NCBI GenBank assembly: GCA_032718475.1
Contig: JAUCBJ010004746.1
Location: 1-38,000, forward strand
Reading direction: 5' to 3'
DNA: 38,000 bases
Source: Nemertoderma westbladi
Lineage: Eukaryota > Xenacoelomorpha > Nemertodermatida > Nemertodermatidae
Shown: in pieces, positions 22,296 to 32,788 of the stretch
Numbering within the stretch: position 1 is the first letter of the stretch
Layout of the letters: each line of letters begins with the position of its first letter
The notes under the pieces: generated by a model
What the model was told of the DNA's origin: nothing
What the model saw: only the letters and a program-made list of their open reading frames with translations
The model's database searches: none
Made by a program: the position numbers and the translations under genes

Positions 22296-23575
22296 TACCG
22301 GTCGATCGATTCGATTTACATTAGTAGATCTATAACCTTCTCTGGTATAAAGTTATAAGCATAGGAATAATATGCATAATTCATAATAATAATAATAATA
22401 CAGAGTCGGATATGGTATCATACATGACATGGCATTGAGTACCGGATATGGATATTCTGTTGCGGTTTTTCGGATATAGTACCGACTGTGGTTATCATCC
22501 CACTAGCTATCTTGTGGAAAGAATATAAATTACGGACACCTATCAGCTGAGATGTGCGTTTATCACTATCATCACTGTATATATACACTGGTATATTACT
22601 TATCCTGTAGGTATCAATATATATATATCGGTATATTTCCAGTATACCGGTACATATACCGATATGTGTACATACATACCCCTATAAATATGCACCTGTA
22701 AGACTCACAAAGTCTTGGCATATATGTTTATTGTTTATGTTCAAATGGTTTTACCGGTATGTCTATATTTTTTAAATTGGTGCCCCTTGAAGTGTAATTG
22801 TTTTTTGTTTAATATAATAATTTGGTAGATAAGTATTTTTAATAAGTAGATTTGATAACTCAGTCAGTGTTTATGTTAGCCATTAATTAAACACAGTTGG
22901 TTGTAGGTGAATTTTCGTTTTGCGACTGTTGCCGATTGTTACAGCAATTATTTATGTATATAAAATGGTTAAACTAAACAATCATACATTACAACTTTAT
23001 CAATTCAACTATTGTTCGTATTTTTCGCTAACATTCCTTCCAGTGTATACCAGGCCCGTTTTTATTTTTACCACTTACCGTTTTGTAGTTGTACCAGTTA
23101 CAGTGTGTACCGCGTTGTATTATATATTAAATGGTAACATGAAGATTGAAGACTCGAGGTCGATTCCCTCCAACGGGTGTTTCCCCTTCCATATCTAGTT
23201 CGGTCAGCATTCAACGTATGAAATATTATGGAACGTGGTTGAAAGCGGCGAAATCAATTCGCTACCTTTTAATATTTATTTTGATAAACATTATTTTCAC
23301 GATTTCCAACTCGGGTTTTAATATTTTTACCAACCCTATTTTGTTGATATTATAATCAAACCGTGTGGAAGAACTCCGGTTCAAATATAACGGGATATAA
23401 CTCAGAAAAACATGTTGATCGAAAGTAAAAATAGAAATATAGAGTGAATTGTTTGGTCGGTTTCTGCCACCGGACCCAAAGTCAATAAAGTCATATTTAA
23501 TATTTAATGAATCATTGGGTGTGGAGTTACGGTACGGTTACTACAGTAAATATTGTTTTTGTTTTTAACATCCAT
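22296..23575. other. 3' flank of NEK1, no gene seen
   Basis: AT-rich with an (AAT)n microsatellite near 22385-22400 and TATA/CCGGTA palindromes at 22570-22680. Frames of up to 92 codons at 22920-23355 are not recognisable. Confidence 0.4.
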
Positions 23576-23581
23576 AGATTA

Positions 23582-23748
23582 TATAAATTATTAAGTAATT
23601 TAAACAGGGCTTAGGATGATCCAACTCTATAGCAAATGGAGCGGAAAAAATGAATTCGCCACCAGCGAGAATTCATTTTTTTCCGCTCCAATTGATATGG
23701 AGTTGGATCATCCTAAGTCCTGTTTAAATTACTTAATGATTTATAAAA
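23582..23748. repeat. Long near-perfect hairpin
   Basis: Two arms of about 75 nt, separated by a loop of roughly 10 nt (around 23652-23662), are complementary with only a few mismatches. Shared blocks are TTAAGTAATTTAAACAGG, CTTAGGATGATCCAACTC and GGAGCGGAAAAAA.TGAATTC. An 80-codon plus frame starting at 23616 runs through it and is an artefact. Confidence 0.9.
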
Positions 23749-25540
23749 TATTATTTTTATTGTGTCAATACAGCGCATTATTTAATAAAAAAAGGATTAC
23801 AAGTAGAAGAAAGAACCCTTACCGGGATAAGTTTCTGTTATGGTTAATACTGCGGTAAATATTTGTAAAATAATGTTACTTTACAACAAATTTGTATTGT
23901 ATTATTATTATTCATTTTTCATTCCATTTGAATTCCTTTAAATAAAATAATCATTCCGTTTTCATTTAGATATGTTTCGCCCACCTGAAATGGTTTCCTA
24001 GGAGGTGCGGTTATGTTAATTTTTGTATTATTAATTAATTATTGTTAGACCTTATTTTATACTTTAATTTATTTTCTTACATCAGTTTATTTCACTTCTG
24101 CCTTTACTTTCAGTTTGTGCTGATTATATATAATTCCATCTCTTTCATTGATGCCGATTGAGATTATTTGTGTTCCCCTTTCCACTTTCTATGGTAATAT
24201 TATTATACCATGTATATTATATTGTACATATTTATAATATATCCCACCACACAGGTACAACTCTACACAACATACATAATAAACACACAGGTATTCTACT
24301 TTCTAATTGACTTTATTTCATCTGTGTAAAATTGATAGAATACTAACTACTAGTCCGGCAGATATTACATTATACCTTGAATGGAAGTATATAGTAAATG
24401 TTTTAACTGATTCGGGTTGGTAATATTGTTGTCATCAATAATCAGACTGATTCCAAACTGGCATCATTGAGTGTTTTACTAAAAGTTACCAAATTCTACA
24501 CCGGAGCATGACTTTATATTAAACAAAACCGACTTCAATCCTCCAGGGGTGTGTTCCAGAACGTTTTTACTCGCTATTATTCCAATAAGAATAGCCCCGG
24601 TTTCAAGTTAAAATTATGCTATATCGTAATATGTAGTTAAATTAATTTTAAAATTATTCAATAACATAACTTCTGCATCAACATTAATGTTAAATTCCTG
24701 GTTGTATCTTAAGATATTTAAAAAAACTATTCCACAATTGCAATGGGTGAATTAATATCAGATAGCCATATACATTCAATAACTAACTTTACATAATCGT
24801 CAAAGCAAAATTATGTCAGGCTCAGGAGTGATTGAAATTAAAACGTTTTATAAAAGTGCTCCATAACATAGGGATTCCGGTGATATAAGGTTCAGAGAAA
24901 ATAGGACTGATATCTACCGGACTATACAATACAGTTCGATTTGATATTCTTTTATATTTGTCTAACTTGTAATAATATTTTACTTACGATGGTGATGAGT
25001 CTATATAAACTGCCGGCAGACATTTTGATTATATCTGATTATATACTAAATACTAAATATTATGAAGTTACTAACACACTTTAATGTGATCGCAATATAT
25101 TCGATTCAGCGCTCAACTGCTGGCTTATAACATATATCACAAATAATTACTTCTATTAATTTATAAAAGTCAACTGCTTACAGTTGCCACGTAACTGTAG
25201 GCAGATTTTGATTACATGATGTGCATTTAATTATTTTACATGATGTGCATTTTCATTTTCTCTACTAATAAGCAATATTTAACATTTTAGCCACCGTGTC
25301 GTTATTTTCTTTGTGTTTTAGAAGCTGATATTTCTGTTATACTGAAAACCGAAGAATAAATAACCGAACTGAAGTTAAACAGGTCATTTTGATTTGTGGT
25401 CGGAGAGCATCTCATGGTGCGACTCGTTGGCGTCATACTTAACACTACTATATGAGACGACGTCTGTCAAATTCGAATTATAAAGTGATGTAGGGTAACG
25501 TTTAGATTTTTAGAGACCTTATACACCATCAGTTCAACAG
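23749..25540. other. AT-rich intergenic, no gene seen
   Basis: No open frame, RNA gene or clear repeat found. AT-rich with many short homopolymers. Confidence 0.45.
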
Positions 25541-25559
25541 TCTCCCGCTAGAGGGCTAC

Positions 25560-25800
25560 ATGTCTAAAGATTAAATGGAAGCTGATCCGTCTGCAGTTCT
25601 CTAGTCTGCCGCTAGAAGCGAAATTTCTGAAAGTGAAATCTTTGACCCATTCCGTTATTTATGATTCGTACAAGCTCAAACTTGCTAGATATGTGGTAGA
25701 ACATAGCATGTGTATTCGTGGAAACTGTAATCAGTCTGAGTTTCTCCAGTCTGCTGCAGAGGGGTTTAAATATATGAAAGTGATAACCTTCCCCATTTCC
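25560..25800 (-). repeat. Dispersed repeat family, minus-strand copies
   Basis: Read on the minus strand, 25565-25645 gives GATTTCACTTTCAGAAATTT, then CG, TAGCGGCAGACT, GAGAACTGCAGAC and GATCAGC. This matches the plus-strand copies at 31465-31545, 31735-31805 and 32405-32480. A more diverged copy lies at about 25735-25790. A 93-codon plus frame at 25633-25914 overlaps this repeat and is unlikely to be a gene. Confidence 0.65.
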
Positions 25801-25914
25801 TTGATCTTAACCTTAGCAGATTTTTGCAATTGCCTCAAGAGGTCGAAATGTCTGAAAGGCAGAGCCGGATCAATCCTGATGGGGCCCCCTGTATGGGTGA
25901 TGGATCAGAGATAG

Positions 25915-27373
25915 AGATTTGTTGAGATTGAAACAATAATTATTATAATTAAGAATCAAACCATACAGTTTAATATTTTGAAAAATACTTTACGAGCCTT
26001 ACACTGCAGTCTCCTAGCAACCCGATGATGTCAAGCCTATTAATTTTAGATAAATAAATTTATTATAACTACAAGACAGTTTCACTGGTGCTCCACTAAG
26101 GCCCCACACAAATTTTACATACCCACACTATTTTTAAACTTTTGACAGACTATTTGTGAACTAAGTTTGGTTACCTATCATCGAGGGTTGATCGAGTTAT
26201 TTAATTTAATTTAATTATTTATCAGAGGCGGAGGGAGGGGAGGGGGGGGGGGGGGTTACGTTCCCCGGGCGCTGAAATGTCGGGGAATCCTTTTAAAAAA
26301 TAGGACAAATCAGTGAAAAGCCAGGGATTGTGATATATAAAGGACATGTGTTATAAGCGAAAATGTGGAGAAAATGTTATCTGCTCGCTTCTCTCGCCAT
26401 TCAATATATTACAAATCAACTATATATATATCAAACTTGTGTATGGTGAGACCAGGGAGATTCGGCACGTGGGGAGATTTGGCATGTATGCCTTGTGAGG
26501 GACTTCCTGAATGTGGATTGTAACAACTTTTTTACTCAACTTATACACTATATAAGCGGAAACTGAAACAATTTTTAAATTGTTGTGTGCAACTGGCGAT
26601 TCTCTTGATAACATTTTGTAATTTTCCAATCAAAACGATAATTTTTTATTTTTTGTGTCCCAGGAAACCTCTCTCATAAGTATCATCACTGTACTTTTGG
26701 ATATATGAGTATGATCGTCAACTATTTGGCATTATGTTAAAGTTGACAGAATAAAATAATGTCTTTACAAAAATCTTGTATAATTTATTTTTCATATTTA
26801 TCAAAGTTCCCCAGGTTGGGACATATGGCATTTGTGTGCTAGGGATGTTTGGCATTTCAATGTAATCATTACAGTCTCCCACTGCCAGTAGCCTATTGGT
26901 GTCTAGTTGTACTCCCATTTCACTGCAGTGCAGTGCCAGTGACTAATTGTTTATAATCCTAATCCTGTTCCTTGTTTATAAATTGTTTATTAGATTTTTG
27001 CTTATAATTATTTGGAGTTGACACTTAAGTTAATTAATTAGTAATTACATTACAGATAGAACCGAGGTGTATGGTGACTCTGTATTACCTACTGCAGTCA
27101 GGCAGTACAGTATCAGATGTTTTCACTGATTCAGGTACCGTACTGCCGTACCTGTTTTCGATTTGATTCGTATTGCTGTAACTTTTATCAGTACACATTA
27201 AGGCATTACCGTACCGGCGTACTGCATTACCGGTAGGGTTTATCTATATAAATATTGCTAAATTTCAACCCCAGGCCCAGTGCACACGCACTGTACTCCC
27301 CTCTGCACCTCGACCTCACAAAATGCGTCATATTATTATTAGGCCTATTTAATATCAATACAGCAATATTTCA
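25915..27373. other. Intergenic upstream of SMIM8, no gene seen
   Basis: Contains a run of 14 G at 26242-26255. Two weakly similar stretches (GGGAGATTTGGCATGTATGC near 26470 and GGGACATATGGCATTTGTGT near 26816) hint at an old repeat. The promoter of SMIM8, and perhaps of SCFD1, should lie at its right end, but no motif stands out. Confidence 0.35.
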
Positions 27374-27727
27374 ATGCCATTCCATTTATCAGCGTTGTGG
27401 CGTAATAACCCCGAAACTCTAAACTCCAAGGCAGTTACCGAACCCGTTGCTGTGACAACTGACCCAGTTGCTAAGGACTCGCGTGCAGTGGATCCTGGGG
27501 AAGGGTGGAGAAGGACTCGAACAACGTATCTATTCCGAATAACTAACTTCGAGTTATTCGCGCGACCCAATAAGTTTGTTATGGTCGCGGGAGCATTGGC
27601 GTTTACCTGTTGTCTCGGTTACGTGGCCTATATGCAGAAAACTACGAGTCCTGAGTTACAATTGAAAAAGGCTGAAAAATTAGATCAAATTGGAGGTGTT
27701 AAACGAAAAAAATCCAACTGGGATTAA
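27374..27727 (+). CDS. SMIM8: Small integral membrane protein 8 homologue
   Basis: 117 residues, one exon. The conserved core is residues 46-90: RRTRTTYLFRITNFELFARPNK-type sequence followed by one membrane segment (about 68-87, FVMVAGALAFTCCLGYVAYM) and a basic tail ending KRKKSNWD. Vertebrate SMIM8 (about 97 residues) has the same R-T-T-x-LFR, PNK, single membrane helix and K.S.WD ending. The first 45 residues are not conserved and supply the extra length. An in-frame TAA at 27350-27352 lies upstream of ATG 27374, whose context is weak (T at -3). Family function is essentially unknown. It ends 52 bp before SCFD1 on the same strand. Confidence 0.88.
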   Translation: MPFHLSALWRNNPETLNSKAVTEPVAVTTDPVAKDSRAVDPGEGWRRTRTTYLFRITNFELFARPNKFVMVAGALAFTCCLGYVAYMQKTTSPELQLKKAEKLDQIGGVKRKKSNWD

Positions 27728-27779
27728 AAGACTGATTAAATTAATTATAAGTTCAACTGCTGAACTGGAATAAACTGTG
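27728..27779 (+). other. 52-bp gap between SMIM8 and SCFD1
   Basis: The gap is AT-rich and too short for an ordinary polyadenylation site plus promoter. TTATAAG at 27745-27751 is the only AG preceded by T/A-rich sequence, a weak candidate splice acceptor. There is no polypyrimidine tract. Confidence 0.5.
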
Positions 27780-29636
27780 ATGGCTGTTTCAGTAAAGGAC
27801 CGGCAGTTGACGTCGTTGAAACGAATGTTAAACTTCAACCATCCGACGGCGCGCGGCACTAAGGTTTCGGAGCCTGTCTGGAAGATCTTGATTTACGATC
27901 GGGCCGGTGAGGCGATAATAGCCCCTCTTCTATCGGTCAAACAGCTGCGCGACCTCGGCGTCACTCTCCATCTGCTGCTCCACTCAGATCGGGATGAAAT
28001 CTCCGACGTTCCCGCTATTTACTTCCTTCTACCGACATCCGACAACGTCCGACGCATCTGCAAAGACGTCGGCGATAAACTCTATGAATCCCACCATCTC
28101 AACTTTATATCGGCCGTCTCCCGACAACACATTGAGGATTTAGCATCAACTGCTTTGCAACACAACGCGGTCACATCGATTTCCCGGGTTTTCGATCAGT
28201 ATCTGAACTTCGTGTCGTTGGAGGACGAGTTGTTTGTGTTGCGAACCGGCGGAACCGACAGCTACGCCGAGATTAACGCACCGGACGCCGCCGACACCGT
28301 AGTAGAGGCGGCCACCGATGCAGTCGTCGACGGTTTATTCTCCGTCTGCGTCACTCTCGGCGCGATCCCGGTAATCCGCAGTCCGCGAGGCAACGCGGCC
28401 GAAATGGTCGCCGAGAAACTCGACAAGAAGATCCGAGAGAACCTACGGGACACCCGGAACAGTTTATTCACGTCGTCCGCGGACGGCTTTGGCTCGGAAC
28501 GGATCCAACGTCCTCTGCTCGTTGTGCTCGATCGCTCTTTCGATCTCGCGACGCCGCTCAGGCACACCTGGAACTACCAGCCGCTTATAGACGACGTTCT
28601 AGAACTAAATCTAAACAAAGTGACGGTTTCCGAGAATTCGGAAGGCGTTCGGAACCGGAAGGTTTACGAGTTGAATCTTCCGGCGGATAAGTTCTGGGCG
28701 GCGAACAAAGGGAGGCCGTTTCCGGCGGTTGCCGAGGCCGTTCAGTCCGAGTTGGATTCCTACCGGGGTGCCGAGGAGGAGGTTAAACAACTCAAGGAAG
28801 TTATCGACGACGGATCGGGTTTCTCGACGGATCGACTGACCTCCGCGGTGAGTTCCTTGCCGGAACTCCTCGAGCGTAAACGCCTCGTGGACCTCCACAC
28901 GAACCTCGCTACGGCGCTGCTCGATGAGATTAAACACCGGAAACTCGACGTATACTTCGAGATCGAAGAGAAACTCCTGAGTAAAACTCGAGTTTCCGAC
29001 GAGTCGCAGTTGTTGGAGATCCTGGGGGACCCGGAAACGGGGACCCCGGACGATAAACTCCGACTGTTCCTCATCTACTTCCTCTCGGTTTCGGGTAACT
29101 CGTTGAGCGACTCCGACCTGGACTCTTACCGCTCAGCACTGCGGGACGCGGGTTGCGGCGACCTCGCGGCGCTCCGCTACGTCGCCCACCACCGCCGGAT
29201 GTCCCGGATCAACTCGAGTCTCTACTCAGACGGCTCCGTTCAATCCGTGTCCATGTTCGGTAAGCTGATGTCGCACGGCTCCCAGTTCGTCATGGAGGGC
29301 GTTAAGAATCTCGCTGTTAAGCAGCACAAACTCCCGCTCACTAAGGTTATCGACCGACTCGCCGAAGGGAAGTCTGACTCAGAGACTTCCCAGTACCGAT
29401 ACTTCGACCCGAAACTTCTACCCTCCGCCGATCCACTGAAACCCAAACCCCTAGCGACCAGCGACGTTATTGTATTTGTGGTTGGAGGCGGAAGTTATTC
29501 CGAGTTCGATAATGTTATGGAATACGGGAGGAATAAAGTTCCGGTGCGGAGGATAACTTACGGGGCCACCGAGATGGTTAGTCCGTCGAGGTTCTTGGGA
29601 CAGTTGGAAGGGCTGGGGCGGTTGCAGGACTCCTAG
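27780..29636 (+). CDS. SCFD1: SCFD1/Sly1, Sec1/Munc18-family SNARE regulator
   Basis: 618 residues from ATG 27780, one exon; the vertebrate protein is about 640. It aligns end to end with SCFD1: LKRMLNFNHP near the N terminus, EPVWKILIYDR, TLHLLLHSDRDEI, DQYLNF.SLEDELFVL, AAEMVAEKLDKKIRENLRD, RPLLVVLDRSFDLATPL, LTSAVSSLPELLERKRL..HTNLATALL, QFVMEGVKNL, YRYFDPK and VIVFVVGGGSYSEF. SM proteins bind syntaxin-type SNAREs; Sly1 binds syntaxin 5 and syntaxin 18 and is needed for ER-Golgi membrane fusion. The last residues (GLGRLQDS) and the stop lie within the first unit of a 77-bp minisatellite, so this C terminus may be recent. The GC-rich coding sequence resembles NEK1 and RING1, unlike the ROCO gene. 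Confidence 0.96.
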   Translation: MAVSVKDRQLTSLKRMLNFNHPTARGTKVSEPVWKILIYDRAGEAIIAPLLSVKQLRDLGVTLHLLLHSDRDEISDVPAIYFLLPTSDNVRRICKDVGDKLYESHHLNFISAVSRQHIEDLASTALQHNAVTSISRVFDQYLNFVSLEDELFVLRTGGTDSYAEINAPDAADTVVEAATDAVVDGLFSVCVTLGAIPVIRSPRGNAAEMVAEKLDKKIRENLRDTRNSLFTSSADGFGSERIQRPLLVVLDRSFDLATPLRHTWNYQPLIDDVLELNLNKVTVSENSEGVRNRKVYELNLPADKFWAANKGRPFPAVAEAVQSELDSYRGAEEEVKQLKEVIDDGSGFSTDRLTSAVSSLPELLERKRLVDLHTNLATALLDEIKHRKLDVYFEIEEKLLSKTRVSDESQLLEILGDPETGTPDDKLRLFLIYFLSVSGNSLSDSDLDSYRSALRDAGCGDLAALRYVAHHRRMSRINSSLYSDGSVQSVSMFGKLMSHGSQFVMEGVKNLAVKQHKLPLTKVIDRLAEGKSDSETSQYRYFDPKLLPSADPLKPKPLATSDVIVFVVGGGSYSEFDNVMEYGRNKVPVRRITYGATEMVSPSRFLGQLEGLGRLQDS

Positions 29637-30683
29637 TCTGGATGGGGAGTTGTGGGTCTCCAGTAGAGGTCCCAGTCTAGTGCTAGGGGCTGGGGCGGTT
29701 GCAGGTCTCCTAGTCTGGGTGGGGAGTTGTGGGTCTCTAGCAGAGGTCCCAGTCTAGTGCTAGGGGCTGGGGCGGTTGCAGGTCTCCTAGTCTGGGTGGG
29801 GAGTTGTGGGTCTCCAGTAGAGGTCCCAGTCTAGTGCTAGGGGCTGGGGCGGTTGCAGGTCTCCTAGTCTGGGTGGGGAGTTGTGGGTCTCTAGCAGAGG
29901 TCCCAGTCTAGTGCTAGGGGCTGGGGCGGTTGCAAGTCTCCTAGTCTGGGTGGGGAGTTGTGGGTCTCTAGCAGAGGTCCCAGTCTAGTGCTAGGGGATG
30001 GGGCGGTTGCAGGTCTCCTAGTCTGGATGGGGAGTTGTGGGTCTCCAGTAGAGGTCCCAGTCTAGTGCTAGGGGCTGGGGCGGTTGCAGGTCTCCTAGTC
30101 TGGGTGGGGAGTTGTGGGTCTCTAGCAGAGGTCCCAGTCTAGTGCTAGGGGCTGGGGCGGTTGCAGGTCTCCTAGTCTGGGTGGGGAGTTGTGGGTCTCT
30201 AGCAGAGGTCCCAGTCTAGTGCTAGGGGATGGGGCGGTTGCAGGTCTCCTAGTCTGGGTGGAGAGTTGTGGGTCTCTAGTAGAGGTCCCAGTCTAGTGCT
30301 AGGGGCTGGGGCGGTTGCAGGTCTCCTAGACTGGATGGGGAGTTATGGGTCTCTAGTAGAGGTCCCAGTCTAGTGCTAGTGGCTGGGGCGGTTGCAGGTC
30401 TCCTAGTCTGGGTGGGGAGTTTGGGTCTCTAGTAGAGGTCCCAGTCTAGTGGTAGGGGCTGGAGCTGTTGCAGGTCTCCTAGTCTGGGTGGGGAGTTGTG
30501 GGTCTCTAGTAGAGGTCCCAGTCTAGTGCTAGGGGATGGGGCGGTTGCAGGTCTCCTAGTCTGGGTGGGGAGTTGTGGGTCTCTAGTAGAGGTCCCAGTC
30601 TAGTGCTAGGGGCTGGAGCCGTTGCAGGACTCCTAGTCTGGGAGGGGAGTTATGGGTCTCTAGCTGAGTAGAGGTTCCAGTGC
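29611..30683. repeat. 77-bp minisatellite starting inside the SCFD1 coding sequence
   Basis: About 14 units of 77 bp, each opening GGCTGGGGCGGTTGCAGG and containing GGTCTCTAG(C/T)(A)AGAGGTCCCAGTCTAG-type sequence. Unit starts at 29611 and 29688 fix the period. Unit 1 covers the last eight codons and stop (TAG 29634-29636) of SCFD1. Units differ by a few substitutions, and alternating CCAGTAG/CTAGCAG variants suggest duplication of pairs. Confidence 0.96.
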
Positions 30684-30910
30684 TGTGTACTATTTTCTCA
30701 CTTTGTTGCGTTTCAGTTTGTTGGTTTTTGGTTGCAATTTATTTAATTGTAATTGGTTAATATTTATTTTGGATGACATTCGTATTAAACGGTAGAGGTA
30801 GAATGAAATATGGAAATATTTAATACGAAAGAAAATAATTATTCCGATATTATTACGATCGTCCGTCCTACGGGTGAGTAAAAAACAAAGACTAAAGACC
30901 TGTACAAAAC
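30684..30910. other. Short spacer, no gene seen
   Basis: AT-rich. GACCTGTACAAAAC at 30897-30910 is complementary to GTTTTGTACAGGTC at about 31043-31057, inside the element that follows. A 74-codon minus frame at 30690-30914 is not recognised. Confidence 0.35.
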
Positions 30911-31164
30911 ACATGTGTTAAACTTTCGTTTATTGTTTTGGTTCCCCCAACACGCCTCTGTAACCTGCTCCTTTACTAACCTTCTCCTTTAAATGGCAAT
31001 GGGACCTCACGCTCTATGGGACCTAACGCGACTTTACTTCTTTGTTTTGTACAGGTCACAAAAACCGTTAGGTCCCATTGCCATTTAAAGGAGCAGGTTA
31101 GTAAAGGAGCAGGTTACAGAGGCGTGTTGGGGGAACCAAAACAATAAACGAAGTCAACACATGT
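30911..31164. mobile_element. MITE-like inverted repeat, about 254 bp
   Basis: Arms of about 100 bp run inward from ACATGTGTT: TCGTTTATTGTTTTGGTTCC, CCCAACACGCCTCTGTAACC, TGCTCCTTTACTAACC, TTTAAATGGCAATGGGACCT on the left, each with its complement on the right. Differences are few, so this looks young. The arms match parts of the dispersed repeats at 1095-1310 and 11035-11245. No clear target duplication was found. Confidence 0.82.
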
Positions 31165-31269
31165 TACAATACAAGATTATGCAGGTTACTTAATTGGGTC
31201 TTTGGTCTTTGTTTTATACTCACTCTCGGTACTACTTCATAGGGTTGTATTCATAAAACTAAAAAAAAC

Positions 31270-31370
31270 TAACAATTTGCTTTTGCTTTAATGTACCATT
31301 TGATGGGTTTATTAAGCAAAATCAAATGGTACTTGCTTCTTGGTTGTAAGCAAAAGAAAAATTGCTTAAA
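31270..31370. repeat. Small imperfect inverted repeat
   Basis: GCTTTTGCTTTAATGTACCA with TTTGAT is mirrored by ATCAAATGGTACTTG...GTAAGCAAAAG, with a centre of about 16 nt (GGGTTTATTAAGCAAA). Non-coding and AT-rich. Confidence 0.6.
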
Positions 31371-31439
31371 TTAAAGTAAATAATAATTTTATTTTACTCT
31401 TCAATCTATTCCGACTGCGGAAATCCAATTGAGTTCCAC

Positions 31440-31820
31440 ACTAACATTTTGCACTTGGAACGAAATGGGAGAAGGATTTCACTTTCTGATATTTCGACCC
31501 CTAGCATCAGACTGGAGATCTGCAGAATGATCAGCGTCTTCCCCAAACCCGCATCCTTGTAGTAGACCTCTGCCGAGTATCAGCAAAAAAGCATTATGAA
31601 CAACGAAATAGGTGAATGTTTCGTTAAATTAGTGGCAGGTTGGAGAACTGCAGACCGATCACTTTCCTCACAAAGACACATGTGGCCTAATAGATACATG
31701 CCAAGATTCAGCTTAAACGGATTAAAATCACGGAGATGGGATAAGTTTTACTCTTTCGGAGATTTCGACTACAAGCGGCAAACTGGAGAAACTGCAGACC
31801 GCAATTACCGTAACCACAAA
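31440..31820 (+). repeat. Diverged repeat units flanking the 20-bp array (left side)
   Basis: Two or three units contain GAGA..GGATTTCACTTTC.GA.ATTTCG, (A/T)AGC.(G/T)CA.ACTGGAGA, CTGCAGA and GATCA at similar spacing (about 31465-31545, 31600-31660, 31735-31805). A third relative lies to the right of the array at 32405-32480, and inverted copies at 25.6 kb. The 87-codon frame at 31596-31859 reads through the repeat and is not a gene. Confidence 0.6.
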
Positions 31821-32370
31821 GACGCTGGCTGTGTTCTAGAGACGCTGGCTGTGTTCTAGAGACGCTGGCTGTGTTCTAGAGACGTGGGCTGTGTTCTAGA
31901 GACGCGGGCTGTGTTCTAGAGACGCGGGCTGTGTTCTAGAGACGCGGGCTGTGTTCTAGAGACGCGGGCTGTGTTCTATAGACACGGGCTGTGTTCTAGA
32001 GACGCTGGCTGTGTTCTAGAGACGTGGGCTGTGTTCTAGAGACGCGGGCTGTGTTCTAGAGACGCGGGCTGTGTTCTAGAGACGCGGGCTGTGTTCTAGA
32101 GACGCGGGCTGTGTTCTATAGACGCGGGCTGTGTTCTAGAGACGCGGGCTGTGTTCTAGAGACGCGGGCTGTGTTCTAGAGACGCGGGCTGTGTTCTAGA
32201 GACACGGGCTGTGTTCTAGAGACGCGGGCTGTGTTCTATAGACACGGGCTGTGTTCTAGAGACGCGGGCTGTGTTCTAGAGACGCGGGCTGTGTTCTAGA
32301 GACGCGGGCTGTGTTCTAGGGACGCGGGCTGTGTTCTATAGACGCGGGCTGTGTTCTAGAGACGCGGGCT
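31821..32370. repeat. 20-bp minisatellite, 27.5 units
   Basis: The unit GACGCGGGCTGTGTTCTAGA repeats with an exact 20-bp period over 550 bp. Variants are GACGCTGG, GACGTGGG and GACACGGG at the start and CTATA for CTAGA at the end. No length variants were seen, so the array is very regular. Embedded in the dispersed repeat family on both sides. Confidence 0.97.
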
Positions 32371-32788
32371 CACAAGTTTCAGCTTGAACGGATCATAAAT
32401 ATCGAAATGAGAGAAGGATTTCACTATCAGAGATTTCGCCCTCAAGCGGCAGACTTGAGAACTGCATGCGGATTAGCCCCCTTTGTAAGACTGGATTAAA
32501 ATAAAAGAAATGGGAGGACATGTATTGTTTAAAAGACATGTGGCCCCCTAGCGGCCAACAGGCGAACTTTGGAAGTCTGTCTGTATTTAAACTTTCTAAA
32601 CTTTTTCATAGATCAATCCTACAAAGTTTTAGTTTAAGAAAGTGGATGTTCCTCAGATAGATAGACAGACACGAGGTTGAGATAAGCCTACCCCTATGCT
32701 AAGCTCGCTTACTTTCGTGGCTCGCCCCACTAGGAGCGAAGGAAGTCTCTTGAACTGTCACTGCACAACACAAGATTGCACAAGAGTC
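32371..32788. other. Spacer between two minisatellites
   Basis: Holds one copy of the dispersed repeat (32405-32480). Otherwise no gene or RNA was recognised. Confidence 0.4.

Noticed and set aside
23616-23858. 80-codon frame through the long hairpin
   Set aside because: Generated by the inverted repeat; no recognisable protein.
25633-25914. 93-codon frame
   Set aside because: Its sequence overlaps a dispersed repeat also present at 31.4-32.5 kb, and no domain is visible.
31821-32370. CRISPR-like array
   Set aside because: The 20-bp units are contiguous with no unique spacers, and this is eukaryotic DNA; it is a minisatellite.
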